Source: Pristionchus mayeri (lineage: Eukaryota; Nematoda; Chromadorea; Rhabditida; Neodiplogasteridae). Taken from it: DNA of 64,000 nt. Made by a program: the position numbers and the translations under genes. Below the pieces are notes generated by a model. It worked only from the letters and a program-made list of their open reading frames with translations, did no database searches and was not told the origin of the DNA. The stretch is taken from contig BTRK01000002.1 of NCBI GenBank assembly GCA_036245805.1, positions 3,034,689 to 3,098,688 on the forward strand. The letters run 5' to 3'. Positions 1 through 11,704 of the stretch are shown in pieces; within the stretch, counting starts at the first letter, position 1; every line of letters starts with the position of its first letter.

Positions 1-170
1 CTACAGCTGTGATGCTTATGGGACATTCCCATTTTTTCACATTTTCTAGATTTTCACTTGGAAGGAAATAACTCAGAAGTGAACGTGCACATAATGCTGA
101 AATTTAAGGAATAAGTTAATTAGCACATTTAGAAAACTTCTATAATTATAGTTGCGTCAATTCATGCAAA
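1..170 (+). repeat. Type A monomer, reference copy (170 bp)
   Basis: This is the first complete monomer and a clear example of type A. Its diagnostic parts are ATTTTCACTTGGAAGG, ATAACTCAGAAGTGAACG followed by TGCAC (other types usually have TGCCC), and TATAATTATAGTTGCGTC near the end. It starts with CTACAGCTGT and has six T's in the T tract. Type A recurs through the first 10 kb, either with CTGAAATTTAAGG or with CTAAGATTGAGGGATTAAG in its second half, and then all but disappears. One isolated relative is seen at 54109-54278. Confidence 0.9.
140..151. other. 12-bp perfect palindrome CTATAATTATAG (example)
   Basis: The monomer tail here reads CTATAATTATAG, identical to its reverse complement. 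It is common in the first 11 kb. To the right the usual form is CTATAATTGTAG, one mismatch from perfect dyad, or CTATACTTGTAG. Short dyads are known from several centromeric satellites; a role here is inference. Confidence 0.8.
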
Positions 171-335
171 CTACAGCTGTGATGCTTATGGGACATTGCC
201 ATTTTTTCATCTAGAATTTTCTTTGCAATGAAATAACTTAGAGGAGAATGTGCCCATAATGCTGAAATTTAGGGAATAATTTAATTTGCACATTTAGAAA
301 ACTTCTATAGTTTTAGTTATGTCAATACATGCAAA
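171..335 (+). repeat. Type B monomer, reference copy (165 bp)
   Basis: This copy defines the short class. After the T tract it reads CATCTAGAATTTTCTTTGC instead of CACATTTTCTAGATTTT and its continuation, a net loss of 5 bp. It then has AATGAAATAACTTAGAGGAG, TTTAATTTGCACATTT, and a tail reading GTTTTAGTTATGTCAATAC. The 165-bp spacing is reproducible at 676, 1181, 1516 and 3044, again at 11-14 kb, and in the 18-copy block near 60 kb, so it is a stable lineage and not a one-off deletion. Confidence 0.92.
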
Positions 336-1850
336 CTACAGATGTGATGCTCATGGGACATTCCCATTTTTTCACATTTTCTAGATTTTCACTTGGAAGG
401 AAATAACTCAGAAGTGAACGTGCACATAATGCTAAGATTGAGGGATTAAGCTAAATAGCACATTTAGAAAACTTCTATAATTATAGTTGCGTCAATTCAT
501 GCAAACTACAGATGTGATGCTCATGGGACATTCCCATTTTTTCACATTTTCTAGATTTTCACTTGGAAGGAAATAACTCAGAAGTGAACGTGCACATAAT
601 GCTGAAATTTAAGGAATAAGTTAATTAGCACATTTAGAAAACTTCTATAATTATAGTTGCGTCAATTCATGCAAACTACAGCTGTGATGCTTATGGGACA
701 TTGCCATTTTTTCATCTAGAATTTTCTTTGCAATGAAATAACTTAGAGGAGAATGTGCCCATAATGCTGAAATTTAGGGAATAATTTAATTTGCACATTT
801 AGAAAACTTCTATAGTTTTAGTTATGTCAATACATGCAAACTACAGATGTGATGCTCATGGGACATTCCCATTTTTTCACATTTTCTAGATTTTCACTTG
901 GAAGGAAATAACTCAGAAGTGAACGTGCACATAATGCTAAGATTGAGGGATTAAGCTAAATAGCACATTTAGAAAACTTCTATAATTATAGTTGCGTCAA
1001 TTCATGCAAACTACAGATGTGATGCTCATGGGACATTCCCATTTTTTCACATTTTCTAGATTTTCACTTGGAAGGAAATAACTCAGAAGTGAACGTGCAC
1101 ATAATGCTGAAATTTAAGGAATAAGTTAATTAGCACATTTAGAAAACTTCTATAATTATAGTTGCGTCAATTCATGCAAACTACAGCTGTGATGCTTATG
1201 GGACATTGCCATTTTTTCATCTAGAATTTTCTTTGCAATGAAATAACTTAGAGGAGAATGTGCCCATAATGCTGAAATTTAGGGAATAATTTAATTTGCA
1301 CATTTAGAAAACTTCTATAGTTTTAGTTATGTCAATACATGCAAACTACAGATGTGATGCTCATGGGACATTCCCATTTTTTCACATTTTCTAGATTTTC
1401 ACTTGGAAGGAAATAACTCAGAAGTGAACGTGCACATAATGCTGAAATTTAAGGAATAAGTTAATTAGCAAATTTAGAAAACTTCTATAATTATAGTTGC
1501 GTCAATTCATGCAAACTACAGCTGTGATGCTTATGGAACATTGCCATTTTTTCATCTAGAATTTTCTTTGCAATGAAATAACTTAGAGGAGAATGTGCCC
1601 ATAATGCTGAAATTTAGGGAATAATTTAATTTGCACATTTAGAAAACTTCTATAGTTTTAGTTATGTCAATACATGCAAACTACAGATGTGATGCTCATG
1701 GGACATTGCCATTTTTTCACATTTTCTAGATTTTCACTTGGAAGGAAATAACTCAGAAGTGAACGTGCACATAATGCTAAGATTAAGGGATTAAGCTAAA
1801 TAGCACATTTAGAAAACTTCTATAATTGTAGTTGCGTCAATTCATGCAAA
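171..1850 (+). repeat. 505-bp trimer higher-order repeat (B-A-A)
   Basis: Monomer starts at 171, 336, 506, 676, 841, 1011, 1181, 1346, 1516 and 1681 give 165+170+170 spacing, a 505-bp unit of one type B and two type A monomers. Read by eye, 171-675 and 676-1180 look identical, which implies very recent duplication. The third unit is shortened: the A monomer with CTAAGATTGAGGG is skipped between 1181 and 1346. In the next unit, 1516 has GGAACATT and 1681 carries GATTAAGGG, so the HOR decays towards its right edge. The monomer at 1-170 continues the pattern on the left. Confidence 0.93.
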
Positions 1851-2873
1851 CTACAGCTGTGATACTTATGGGACATTGCCATTTTTTTCACATTTTCTAG
1901 ATTTTGCTTTGGAATGAAATAACAGAGAAGAGAATGTGCCCATAATGCTGAAATTTAGGGAACAATTTAATTTGCACATTTGGAAAACTTCTATAGTTTT
2001 AGTTGTGTCAATACATGCAAACTACAGATGTGATGCTTATGGGACATTGCCATTTTTTTACATTTTCTAGATTTTCACTTGGAAGGAAATAACTCAGAAT
2101 TGAACGTGCACATAATGCTAAGATTAAGGGATTAAGCTAAATAGCACATTTAGAAAACTTCTATAATTGTAGTTGCGTCAATTCATGCAAACTACAGCTG
2201 TGATACTTATGGGACATTGCCATTTTTTTCACATTTTCTAGATTTTGCTTTGGAATGAAATAACAGAGAAGAGAATGTGCCCATAATGCTGAAATTTAGG
2301 GAACAATTTAATTTGCACATTTGGAAAACTTCTATAGTTTTAGTTGTGTCAATACATGCAAACTACAGATGTGATGCTTATGGGACATTGCCATTTTTTC
2401 ACATTTTCTAGATTTTCACTTGGAAGGAAATAACTCAGAAGTGAACGTGCACATAATGCTAAGATTAAGGGATTAAGCTAAATAGCACATTTAGAAAACT
2501 TCTATAATTGTAGTTGCGTCAATTCATGCAAACTACAGCTGTGATACTTATGGGACATTGCCATTTTTTTCACATTTTCTAGATTTTGCTTTGGAATGAA
2601 ATAACAGAGAAGAGAATGTGCCCATAATGCTGAAATTTAGGGAATAATTTAATTTGCACATTTGGAAAACTTCTATAGTTTTAGTTGTGTCAATACATGC
2701 AAACTACAGATGTGATGCTTATGGGACATTGCCATTTTTTCACATTTTCTAGATTTTCACTTGGAAGGAAATAACTCAGAAGTGAACGTGCACATAATGC
2801 TAAGATTAAGGGATTAAGCTAAATAGCACATTTAGAAAACTTCTATAATTGTAGTTGCGTCAATTCATGCAAA
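1851..2873 (+). repeat. 341-bp dimer higher-order repeat, three copies
   Basis: Starts at 1851, 2192 and 2533 define a 341-bp dimer (171+170). The first monomer is C-like, with GATACTTATG near its start, a seven-T tract, AACAGAGAAGAGAATG and the uncommon CATTTGGAAAAC. The second is type A with GATTAAGGGATTAAGC. Small differences date the copies relative to each other: GGGAACAATTT in the first two against GGGAATAATTT in the third, and a missing C after the T tract plus CAGAATTG in the monomer at 2022. The same pairing reappears at 6270-6781. Confidence 0.9.
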
Positions 2874-3550
2874 CTACAGCTGTGATACTTATGGGACATT
2901 CCCATTTTTTCACATTTTCTAGATTTTCACTTGGAAGGAAATAACTCAGAAGTGAACGTGCACATAATGCTAAGATTGAGGGATTAAGCTAAATAGCACA
3001 TTTAGAAAACTTCTATAATTATAGTTGCGTCAATTCATGCAAACTACAGCTGTGATGCTTATGGGACATTGCCATTTTTTCATCTAGAATTTTCTTTGCA
3101 ATGAAATAACTTAGAGGAGAATGTGCCCATAATGCTGAAATTTAGGGAATAATTTAATTTGCACATTTAGAAAACTTCTATAGTTTTAGTTATGTCAATA
3201 CATGCAAACTACAGATGTGATGCTCATGGGACATTCCCATTTTTTCACATTTTCTAGATTTTCACTTGGAAGGAAATAACTCAGAAGTGAACGTGCACAT
3301 AATGCTAAGATTAAGGGATTAAGCTAAATAGCACATTTAGAAAACTTCTATAATTGTAGTTGCGTCAATTCATGCAAACTACAGCTGTGATACTTATGGG
3401 ACATTGCCATTTTTTTCACATTTTCTAGATTTTCACTTGGAAGGAAATAACTCAGAAGTGAACGTGCACATAATGCTGAAATTTAAGGGAATAATTTAAT
3501 TTGCACATTTAGAAAACTTCTATAGTTTTAGTTTTGTCAATACATGCAAA
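2874..3550 (+). repeat. Mixed monomers with a returning type B copy and a chimera
   Basis: Four monomers (170, 165, 170, 172 bp; starts 2874, 3044, 3209, 3379) join the dimer block to the next tetramer block. The copy at 3044 is a type B monomer matching those of the 505-bp trimer, and 3209 matches its type A partner with CTCATGGGACATTCCC. The monomer at 3379 is a mosaic. Its start (GATACTTATG, seven T's) is that of the dimer's C-like monomer, its middle (TTCACTTGGAAGG, TGCAC) is type A, and its tail (TTTAAGGGAATAATTT, GTTTTGTCAATAC) belongs to a third form. Recombination or conversion between monomers is the likely cause. Confidence 0.82.
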
Positions 3551-5257
3551 CTACAGCTGTGATGCTTATGGGACATTGCCATTTTTTCACATTCTCTAGA
3601 TTTTGCTTTGGAATGAAATAACATAGAAGAGAATGTGCCCATAATGCTGAAATTTAGGGAATAATCTAATTTGCACATTTAGAAAACTTCTATAGTTTTA
3701 GTTGTGTCAATACCTGCAAACTACAGCTGTGATGCTTATGGGACATTGCCATTTTTTCACATTCTCTAGATTTTGCTTTGGAATGAAATAACATAGAAGA
3801 GAATGTGCCCATAATGCTGAAATTGTAAGGGAATAATTTAATTTGCACATTTAGAAAACTTCTATAGTTTTAGTTGTGTCAATACATGCAAACTACAGAT
3901 GTGATGCTTATGGGACATTGCCATTTTTTCACATTTTCTAGATTTTCACTTGGAAGGAAATAACTCAGAAGTGAACGTGCACATAATGCTAAGATTAAGG
4001 GATTAAGCTAAATAGCACATTTAGAAAACTTCTATAATTGTAGTTGCGTCAATTCATGCAAACTACAGATGTGATGCTTATGGGACATTGCCATTTTTTC
4101 ACATTTTCTAGATTTTCACTTGGAAGGAAATAACTCAGAAGTGAACGTGCACATAATGCTGAAATTTAAGGGAATAATTTAATTTGCACATTTAGAAAAC
4201 TTCAATAGTTTTAGTTTTGTCAATACATGCAAACTACAGCTGTGATGCTTATGGGACATTGCCATTTTTTCACATTCTCTAGATTTTGCTTTGGAATGAA
4301 ATAACATAGAAGAGAATGTGCCCATAATGCTGAAATTTAGGGAATAATCTAATTTGCACATTTAGAAAACTTCTATAGTTTTAGTTGTGTCAATACCTGC
4401 AAACTACAGCTGTGATGCTTATGGGACATTGCCATTTTTTCACATTCTCTAGATTTTGCTTTGGAATGAAATAACATAGAAGAGAATGTGCCCATAATGC
4501 TGAAATTTAAGGGAATAATTTAATTTGCACATTTAGAAAACTTCTATAGTTTTAGTTGTGTCAATACATGCAAACTACAGATGTGATGCTTATGGGACAT
4601 TGCCATTTTTTCACATTTTCTAGATTTTCACTTGGAAGGAAATAACTCAGAAGTGAACGTGCACATAATGCTGAAATTTAAGGGAATAATTTAATTTGCA
4701 CATTTAGAAAACTTCTATAGTTTTAGTTTTGTCAATACATGCAAACTACAGCTGTGATGCTTATGGGACATTGCCATTTTTTCACATTTTCTAGATTTTC
4801 ACTTGGAAGGAAATAACTCAGAAGTGAACGTGCACATAATGCTGAAATTTAAGGGAATAATTTAATTTGCACATTTAGAAAACTTCTATAGTTTTAGTTT
4901 TGTCAATACATGCAAACTACAGCTGTGATGCTTATGGGACATTGCCATTTTTTCACATTCTCTAGATTTTGCATTGGAATGAAATAACATAGAAGAGAAT
5001 GTGCCCATAATGCTGAAATTTAGGGAATAATCTAATTTGCACATTTAGAAAACTTCTATAGTTTTAGTTGTGTCAATACCTGCAAACTACAGCTGTGATG
5101 CTTATGGGACATTGCCATTTTTTCACATTCTCTAGATTTTGCTTTGGAATGAAATAACATAGAAGAGAATGTGCCCATAATGCTGAAATTTAAGGGAATA
5201 ATTTAATTTGCACATTTAGAAAACTTCTATAGTTTTAGTTGTGTCAATACATGCAAA
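3551..5257 (+). repeat. ~683-bp tetramer higher-order repeat
   Basis: Two C-like monomers with CACATTCTCTAG and AACATAGAAGAGAATG (one ending AATACCTGCAAA) are followed by two type A monomers. Starts at 3551, 4234 and 4917 give spacings of 683 bp. In the second unit the first A monomer has been replaced by a second copy of the CTGAAATTTAAGGG form (starts 4575 and 4746). The third unit is cut short by a deleted monomer at 5258. Position 3823 carries AAATTGTAAGGG where sister copies have AAATTTAAGGG. Confidence 0.85.
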
Positions 5258-5418
5258 CTACAGATGTGATGCTTATGGGACATTGCCATTTTTTCACATT
5301 TTCTAGATTTTCACTTGGAAGGAAATAACTCAGAAGTGAACGTGCACATAATGCTAAGATTGAGGGATTAAGCTAAATAGCACATTTAGAAAACTTCTAT
5401 AATTGTAGTTCATGCAAA
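5258..5418 (+). repeat. 161-bp type A monomer with a 9-bp deletion
   Basis: The tail reads TAATTGTAGTTCATGCAAAC where sister monomers read GTAGTTGCGTCAATTCATGC, so nine bases (GCGTCAATT) are missing. The rest is an ordinary type A monomer with GATTGAGGGATTAAGC. I saw no second copy of this deletion, so it has not been amplified and works as a private marker for this position. The missing segment includes the CpG of GCGTC. Confidence 0.88.
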
Positions 5419-6781
5419 CTACAGCTGTGATGCTTATGGGACATTGCCATTTTTTCACATTCTCTAGATTTTGCTTTGGAATGAAATAACATAGAAGAGA
5501 ATGTGCCCATAATGCTGAAATTTAAGGGAATAATTTAATTTGCACATTTAGAAAACTTCTATAGTTTTAGTTGTGTCAATACATGCAAACTACAGATGTG
5601 ATGCTTATGGGACATTGCCATTTTTTCACATTTTCTAGATTTTCACTTGGAAGGAAATAACTGAGAAGTGAACGTGCCCATAATGCTAAGATTGAGGGAA
5701 TAAGCTAAATAGCACATTTAGAAAACTTCTATAATTGTAGTTGCGTCAATTCATGCAAACTACAGCTGTGATGCTTATGGGACATTGCCATTTTTTCACA
5801 TTTTCTAGATTTTGCTTTGGAATGAAATAACAGAGAAGAGAATGTGCCCATAATGCTGAAATTTAGGGAATAAGTTAATTAGCACATTTAGAAAACTTCT
5901 ATAATTATAGTTGCGTCAATTCATGCAAACTACAGCTGTGATGCTTATGGGACATTGCCATTTTTTCACATTTTCTAGATTTTCACTTGGAAGGAAATAA
6001 CTCAGAAGTGAACGTGCACATAATGCTGAAATTTAAGGAATAAGTTAATTAGCACATTTAGAAAACTTCTATAATTATAGTTGCGTCAATTCATGCAAAC
6101 TACAGCTGTGATGCTTATGGGACATTGCCATTTTTTCACATTTTCTAGATTTTCACTTGGAAGGAAATAACTCAGAAGTGAACGTGCACATAATGCTAAG
6201 ATTGAGGGATTAAGCTAAATAGCACATTTAGAAAACTTCTATAATTGTAGTTGCGTCAATTCATGCAAACTACAGCTGTGATACTTATGGGACATTGCCA
6301 TTTTTTTCACATTTTCTAGATTTTGCTTTGGAATGAAATAACAGAGAAGAGAATGTGCCCATAATGCTGAAATTTAGGGAATAATTTAATTTGCACATTT
6401 GGAAAACTTCTATAGTTTTAGTTGTGTCAATACATGCAAACTACAGATGTGATGCTCATGGGACATTGCCATTTTTTCACATTTTCTAGATTTTCACTTG
6501 GAAGGAAATAACTCAGAAGTGAACGTGCACATAATGCTAAGATTGAGGGATTAAGCTAAATAGCACATTTAGAAAACTTCTATAATTGTAGTTGCGTCAA
6601 TTCATGCAAACTACAGCTGTGATACTTATGGGACATTGCCATTTTTTTCACATTTTCTAGATTTTGCTTTGGAATGAAATAACAGAGAAGAGAATGTGCC
6701 CATAATGCTGAAATTTAGGGAATAATTTAATTTGCACATTTAGAAAACTTCTATAGTTTTAGTTGTGTCAATACCTGCAAA
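5419..6781 (+). repeat. Eight mixed A and C-like monomers ending in the 341-bp dimer
   Basis: Starts at 5419, 5590, 5760, 5930, 6100, 6270, 6441 and 6611. The first five alternate type A with C-like monomers (AACATAGAAGAG or AACAGAGAAGAG) without a clear period. From 6270 the order returns to the dimer of 1851-2873: GATACTTATG with seven T's and CATTTGGAAAAC, then a type A copy with GATGCTCATGG, then GATACTTATG again at 6611. The dimer was therefore separated from its main block by other amplifications, or was copied here. Confidence 0.8.
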
Positions 6782-8311
6782 CTACAGATGTGATGCTTAT
6801 GGGACATTCCCATTTTTTCACATTCTCTAGATTTTGCTTTGGAATGAAATAACATAGAAGAGAATGTGCCCATAATGCTAAGATTGAGGGATTAAGCTAA
6901 ATAGCACATTTAGAAAACTTCTATAGTTTTAGTTTTGTCAATACATGCAAACTACAGCTGTGATGCTTATGGGACATTCCCATTTTTTCACATTCTCTAG
7001 ATTTTGCTTTGGAATGAAATAACATAGAAGAGAATGTGCCCATAATGCTGAAATTTAGGGAATAATTTAATTTGCACATTTAGAAAACTTCTATAATTGT
7101 AGTTGCGTCAATTCATGCAAACTACAGCTGTGATGCTTATGGGACATTGCCATTTTTTCACATTTTCTAGATTTTGCTTTGGAATGAAATAACAGAGAAG
7201 AGAATGTGCCCATAATGCTGAAATTTAGGGAATAAGTTAATTAGCACATTTAGAAAACTTCTATAATTATAGTTGCGTCAATTCATGCAAACTACAGCTG
7301 TGATGCTTATGGGACATTGCCATTTTTTCACATTCTCTAGATTTTGCTTTGGAATGAAATAAAATAGAAGAGAATGTGCCCATAATGCTGAAATTTAGGG
7401 AATAAGTTAATTAGCACATTTAGAAAACTTCTACAATTATAGTTGCGTCAATTCATGCAAACTACAGCTGTGATGCTTATGGGACATTGCCATTTTTTCA
7501 CATTCTCTAGATTTTGCTTTGGAATGAAATAAAATAGAAGAGAATGTGCCCATAATGCTGAAATTTAGGGAATAAGTTAATTAGCACATTTAGAAAACTT
7601 CTACAATTATAGTTGCGTCAATTCATGCAAACTACAGCTGTGATGCTTATGGGACATTGCCATTTTTTCACATTCTCAAGATTTTGCTTTGGAATGAAAT
7701 AACTTAGAGGAGAATGTGCCCATAATGCTAAAATTTAGGGAATAAGTTAATTAGCACATTTAGAAAACTTCTATAGTTTTAGTTGTGTCAATACCTGCAA
7801 ACTACAGCTGTGATGCTTATGGGACATTGCCATTTTTTCACATTTTCTAGATTTTCACTTGGAAGGAAATAACTCAGAAGTGAACGTGCACATAATGCTG
7901 AAATTTAAGGAATAAGTTAATTAGCACATTTAGAAAACTTCTATAATGATAGTTGCGTCAATTCATGCAAACTACAGCTGTGATGCTTGTGGGACATTGC
8001 CATTTTTTCACATTTTCTAGATTTTGCTTTGGAATGAAATAACAGAGAAGAGAATGTGCCCATAATGCTGAAATTTAGGGAATAAGTTAATTAGCACATT
8101 TAGAAAACTTCTATAATTATAGTTGCGTCAATTCATGCAAACTACAGCTGTGATGCTTATGGGACATTGCCATTTTTTCACATTCTCTAGATTTTGCTTT
8201 GGAATGAAATAAAATAGAAGAGAATGTGCCCATAATGCTGAAATTTAGGGAATAAGTTAATTAGCACATTTAGAAAACTTCTATAATTATAGTTGCGTCA
8301 ATTCATGCAAA
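6782..8311 (+). repeat. 1,530-bp nine-monomer segment, copy 1 of a 2,212-bp spaced duplication
   Basis: Nine monomers start at 6782, 6952, 7122, 7292, 7462, 7632, 7802, 7972 and 8142. The same order with the same private variants recurs 2,212 bp (13 monomers) to the right. Shared markers include CATTCTCAAG in the monomer at 7632, CTATAATGATAG in the one at 7802, GATGCTTGTGGG in the one at 7972, and AATAAAATAGAAG in several. The match stops at the left edge of 6782 and after 8311, where the monomer composition differs. Confidence 0.92.
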
Positions 8312-8993
8312 CTACAGCTGTGATGCTTATGGGACATTGCCATTTTTTCACATTCTCTAGATTTTGCTTTGGAATGAAATAAAATAGAAGAGAATGTGCC
8401 CATAATGCTGAAATTTAGGGAATAAGTTAATTAGCACATTTAGAAAACTTCTACAATTATAGTTGCGTCAATTCATGCAAACTACAGCTGTGATGCTTAT
8501 GGGACATTGCCATTTTTTCACATTCTCTAGATTTTGCTTTGGAATGAAATAACATAGAAGAGAATGTGCCCATAATGCTGAAATTTAAGGGAATAATTTA
8601 ATTTGCACATTTAGAAAACTTCTATAGTTTTAGTTGTGTCAATACATGCAAACTACAGATGTGATGCTTATGGGACATTCCCATTTTTTCACATTCTCTA
8701 GATTTTGCTTTGGAATGAAATAACATAGAAGAGAATGTGCCCATAATGCTAAGATTGAGGGATTAAGCTAAATAGCACATTTAGAAAACTTCTATAGTTT
8801 TAGTTTTGTCAATACATGCAAACTACAGCTGTGATGCTTATGGGACATTCCCATTTTTTCACATTCTCTAGATTTTGCTTTGGAATGAAATAACATAGAA
8901 GAGAATGTGCCCATAATGCTGAAATTTAAGGGAATAATTTAATTTGCACATTTAGAAAACTTCTATAGTTTTAGTTGTGTCAATACATGCAAA
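8312..8993 (+). repeat. Four-monomer spacer with an inner 341-bp duplication
   Basis: Monomers at 8312, 8482, 8653 and 8823 separate the two long copies. The pair at 8653-8993 (GGGACATTCCC, CATTCTCTAG, first with GATTGAGGGATTAAGC and then with AATTTAAGGG) resembles the two monomers that open each long copy. A 341-bp dimer therefore appears to have been duplicated immediately to the left of copy 2. This extra dimer contributes to the 13-monomer spacing. Confidence 0.82.
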
Positions 8994-10523
8994 CTACAGA
9001 TGTGATGCTTATGGGACATTCCCATTTTTTCACATTCTCTAGATTTTGCTTTGGAATGAAATAACATAGAAGAGAATGTGCCCATAATGCTAAGATTGAG
9101 GGATTAAGCTAAATAGCACATTTAGAAAACTTCTATAGTTTTAGTTTTGTCAATACATGCAAACTACAGCTGTGATGCTTATGGGACATTCCCATTTTTT
9201 CACATTCTCTAGATTTTGCTTTGGAATGAAATAACATAGAAGAGAATGTGCCCATAATGCTGAAATTTAGGGAATAATTTAATTTGCACATTTAGAAAAC
9301 TTCTATAATTGTAGTTGCGTCAATTCATGCAAACTACAGCTGTGATGCTTATGGGACATTGCCATTTTTTCACATTTTCTAGATTTTGCTTTGGAATGAA
9401 ATAACAGAGAAGAGAATGTGCCCATAATGCTGAAATTTAGGGAATAAGTTAATTAGCACATTTAGAAAACTTCTATAATTATAGTTGCGTCAATTCATGC
9501 AAACTACAGCTGTGATGCTTATGGGACATTGCCATTTTTTCACATTCTCTAGATTTTGCTTTGGAATGAAATAAAATAGAAGAGAATGTGCCCATAATGC
9601 TGAAATTTAGGGAATAAGTTAATTAGCACATTTAGAAAACTTCTACAATTATAGTTGCGTCAATTCATGCAAACTACAGCTGTGATGCTTATGGGACATT
9701 GCCATTTTTTCACATTCTCTAGATTTTGCTTTGGAATGAAATAAAATAGAAGAGAATGTGCCCATAATGCTGAAATTTAGGGAATAAGTTAATTAGCACA
9801 TTTAGAAAACTTCTACAATTATAGTTGCGTCAATTCATGCAAACTACAGCTGTGATGCTTATGGGACATTGCCATTTTTTCACATTCTCAAGATTTTGCT
9901 TTGGAATGAAATAACTTAGAGGAGAATGTGCCCATAATGCTAAAATTTAGGGAATAAGTTAATTAGCACATTTAGAAAACTTCTATAGTTTTAGTTGTGT
10001 CAATACCTGCAAACTACAGCTGTGATGCTTATGGGACATTGCCATTTTTTCACATTTTCTAGATTTTCACTTGGAAGGAAATAACTCAGAAGTGAACGTG
10101 CACATAATGCTGAAATTTAAGGAATAAGTTAATTAGCACATTTAGAAAACTTCTATAATGATAGTTGCGTCAATTCATGCAAACTACAGCTGTGATGCTT
10201 GTGGGACATTGCCATTTTTTCACATTTTCTAGATTTTGCTTTGGAATGAAATAACAGAGAAGAGAATGTGCCCATAATGCTGAAATTTTGGGAATAAGTT
10301 AATTAGCACATTTAGAAAACTTCTATAATTATAGTTGCGTCAATTCATGCAAACTACAGCTGTGATGCTTATGGGACATTGCCATTTTTTCACATTCTCT
10401 AGATTTTGCTTTGGAATGAAATAAAATAGAAGAGAATGTGCCCATAATGCTGAAATTTAGGGAATAAGTTAATTAGCACATTTAGAAAACTTCTACAATT
10501 ATAGTTGCGTCAATTCATGCAAA
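8994..10523 (+). repeat. 1,530-bp nine-monomer segment, copy 2
   Basis: This matches 6782-8311 monomer for monomer at a constant offset of 2,212 bp. The few differences seen by eye include AAATTTTGGG near 10285 against AAATTTAGGG in copy 1, and CTACAATTATAG near 10494 against CTATAATTATAG. Two further monomers to 10863 (10524 with CATTCTCAAG, 10694 with AAAATAGAAG) use the same variants in a different order. Confidence 0.92.
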
Positions 10524-10863
10524 CTACAGCTGTGATGCTTATGGGACATTGCCATTTTTTCACATTCTCAAGATTTTGCTTTGGAATGAAATAACTTAGA
10601 GGAGAATGTGCCCATAATGCTAAAATTTAGGGAATAAGTTAATTAGCACATTTAGAAAACTTCTACAATTATAGTTGCGTCAATTCATGCAAACTACAGC
10701 TGTGATGCTTATGGGACATTGCCATTTTTTCACATTCTCTAGATTTTGCTTTGGAATGAAATAAAATAGAAGAGAATGTGCCCATAATGCTGAAATTTAG
10801 GGAATAAGTTAATTAGCACATTTAGAAAACTTCTACAATTATAGTTGCGTCAATTCATGCAAA
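10524..10863 (+). repeat. Two C-like monomers after the duplication
   Basis: The copy at 10524 joins the CATTCTCAAG / CTTAGAGGAG front half seen at 7632 and 9844 to a CTACAATTATAGTTGCGTC tail that those copies lack, so it looks like a hybrid monomer. The copy at 10694 is a plain AATAAAATAGAAG form. Neither fits the flanking long periods. Confidence 0.78.
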
Positions 10864-11704
10864 CTACAGCTGTGATGCTTATGGGACATTGCCATTTTTT
10901 CACATTCTCTAGATTTTGCTTTGGAATGAAATAAAATAGAAGAGAATGTGCCCATAATGCTGAAATTTAGGGAATAAGTTAATTAGCACATTTAGAAAAC
11001 TTTTATAATTATAGTTGCGTCAATTCATGCAAACTACAGCTGTGATGCTTATGGGACATTGCCATTTTTTCATCTAGAATTTTCTTTGCAATGAAATAAC
11101 TTAGAGGAGAATGTGCCCATAATGCTAAAATTTATGGAATAATTTAATTTGCACATTTAGAAAACTTCTATAGTTTTAGTTGTGTCAATACCTGCAAACT
11201 ACAGCTGTGATGCTTATGGGACATTGCCATTTTTTTCACATTTTCTAGATTTTGCTTTGGAATGAAATAACATAGAAGAGAATGTGCCCATAATGCTGAA
11301 ATTTAGGGAATAATTTAAATTGCACATTTAGAAAACTTCTATAGTTTTAGTTGTGTCAATACATGCAAACTACAGCTGTGATGCTTATGGGACATTGCCA
11401 TTTTTTCACATTCTCTAGATTTGGCTTTGGAATGAAATAACATAGAAGAGAATGTGCCCATAATGCTGAAATTTAGGGAATAATTTAATTTGCACATTTA
11501 GAAAACTTCTATAGTTTTAGTTGAGTCAATTCATGCAAACTACAGCTGTGATGCTTATGGGACATTGCCATTTTTTCATCTAGATTTTTCTTTGCTATGA
11601 AATAACATAGAGGAGAATGTGCCCATAATGCTGAAATTTTGGGAATAAGCTAATTAGCACATTTAGAAAACTTCTATCATTATAGTTGGGTCAATTCATG
11701 CAAA
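10864..11704 (+). repeat. 841-bp five-monomer segment, copy 1 (spacing 1,177 bp)
   Basis: Monomers start at 10864, 11034 (165 bp, type B), 11199, 11370 and 11540 (165 bp, type B). All recur 1,177 bp to the right with their private variants: TTTTATAATTATAG in the first, TTTAAATTGCAC in the third, CTAGATTTGGCTTTGG in the fourth and CTTTGCTATG in the fifth. The unit mixes long and short monomers, so 1,177 bp is seven monomers, three of them short. The last monomer ends AGTTGGGTC here but AGTTGAGTC in copy 2. Confidence 0.9.
11649..11658. other. 10-bp perfect palindrome GCTAATTAGC (first copy seen)
   Basis: GCTAATTAGC is its own reverse complement. I did not see it to the left, where monomers carry GTTAATTAGC, GCTAAATAGC or TTTAATTTGC. 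From here rightwards it becomes the commonest form at this position. Together with ACAGCTGT at the monomer start and the tail dyad, a typical right-side monomer has three short symmetric elements. Confidence 0.8.

Noticed and set aside
4179..4361. A 60-codon open frame on the minus strand
   Set aside because: It lies wholly within the satellite and covers about one monomer length. It exists only because local variants remove stop codons that sister monomers keep. It shows no domain, no conservation of the frame between monomers and no gene context.
11649..11658. Transcription terminator or operator from the palindromes
   Set aside because: The dyads are only 8-12 bp, lack a loop and U-tract arrangement, and occur in hundreds of copies with no gene nearby, so they are satellite features and not gene regulation sites.
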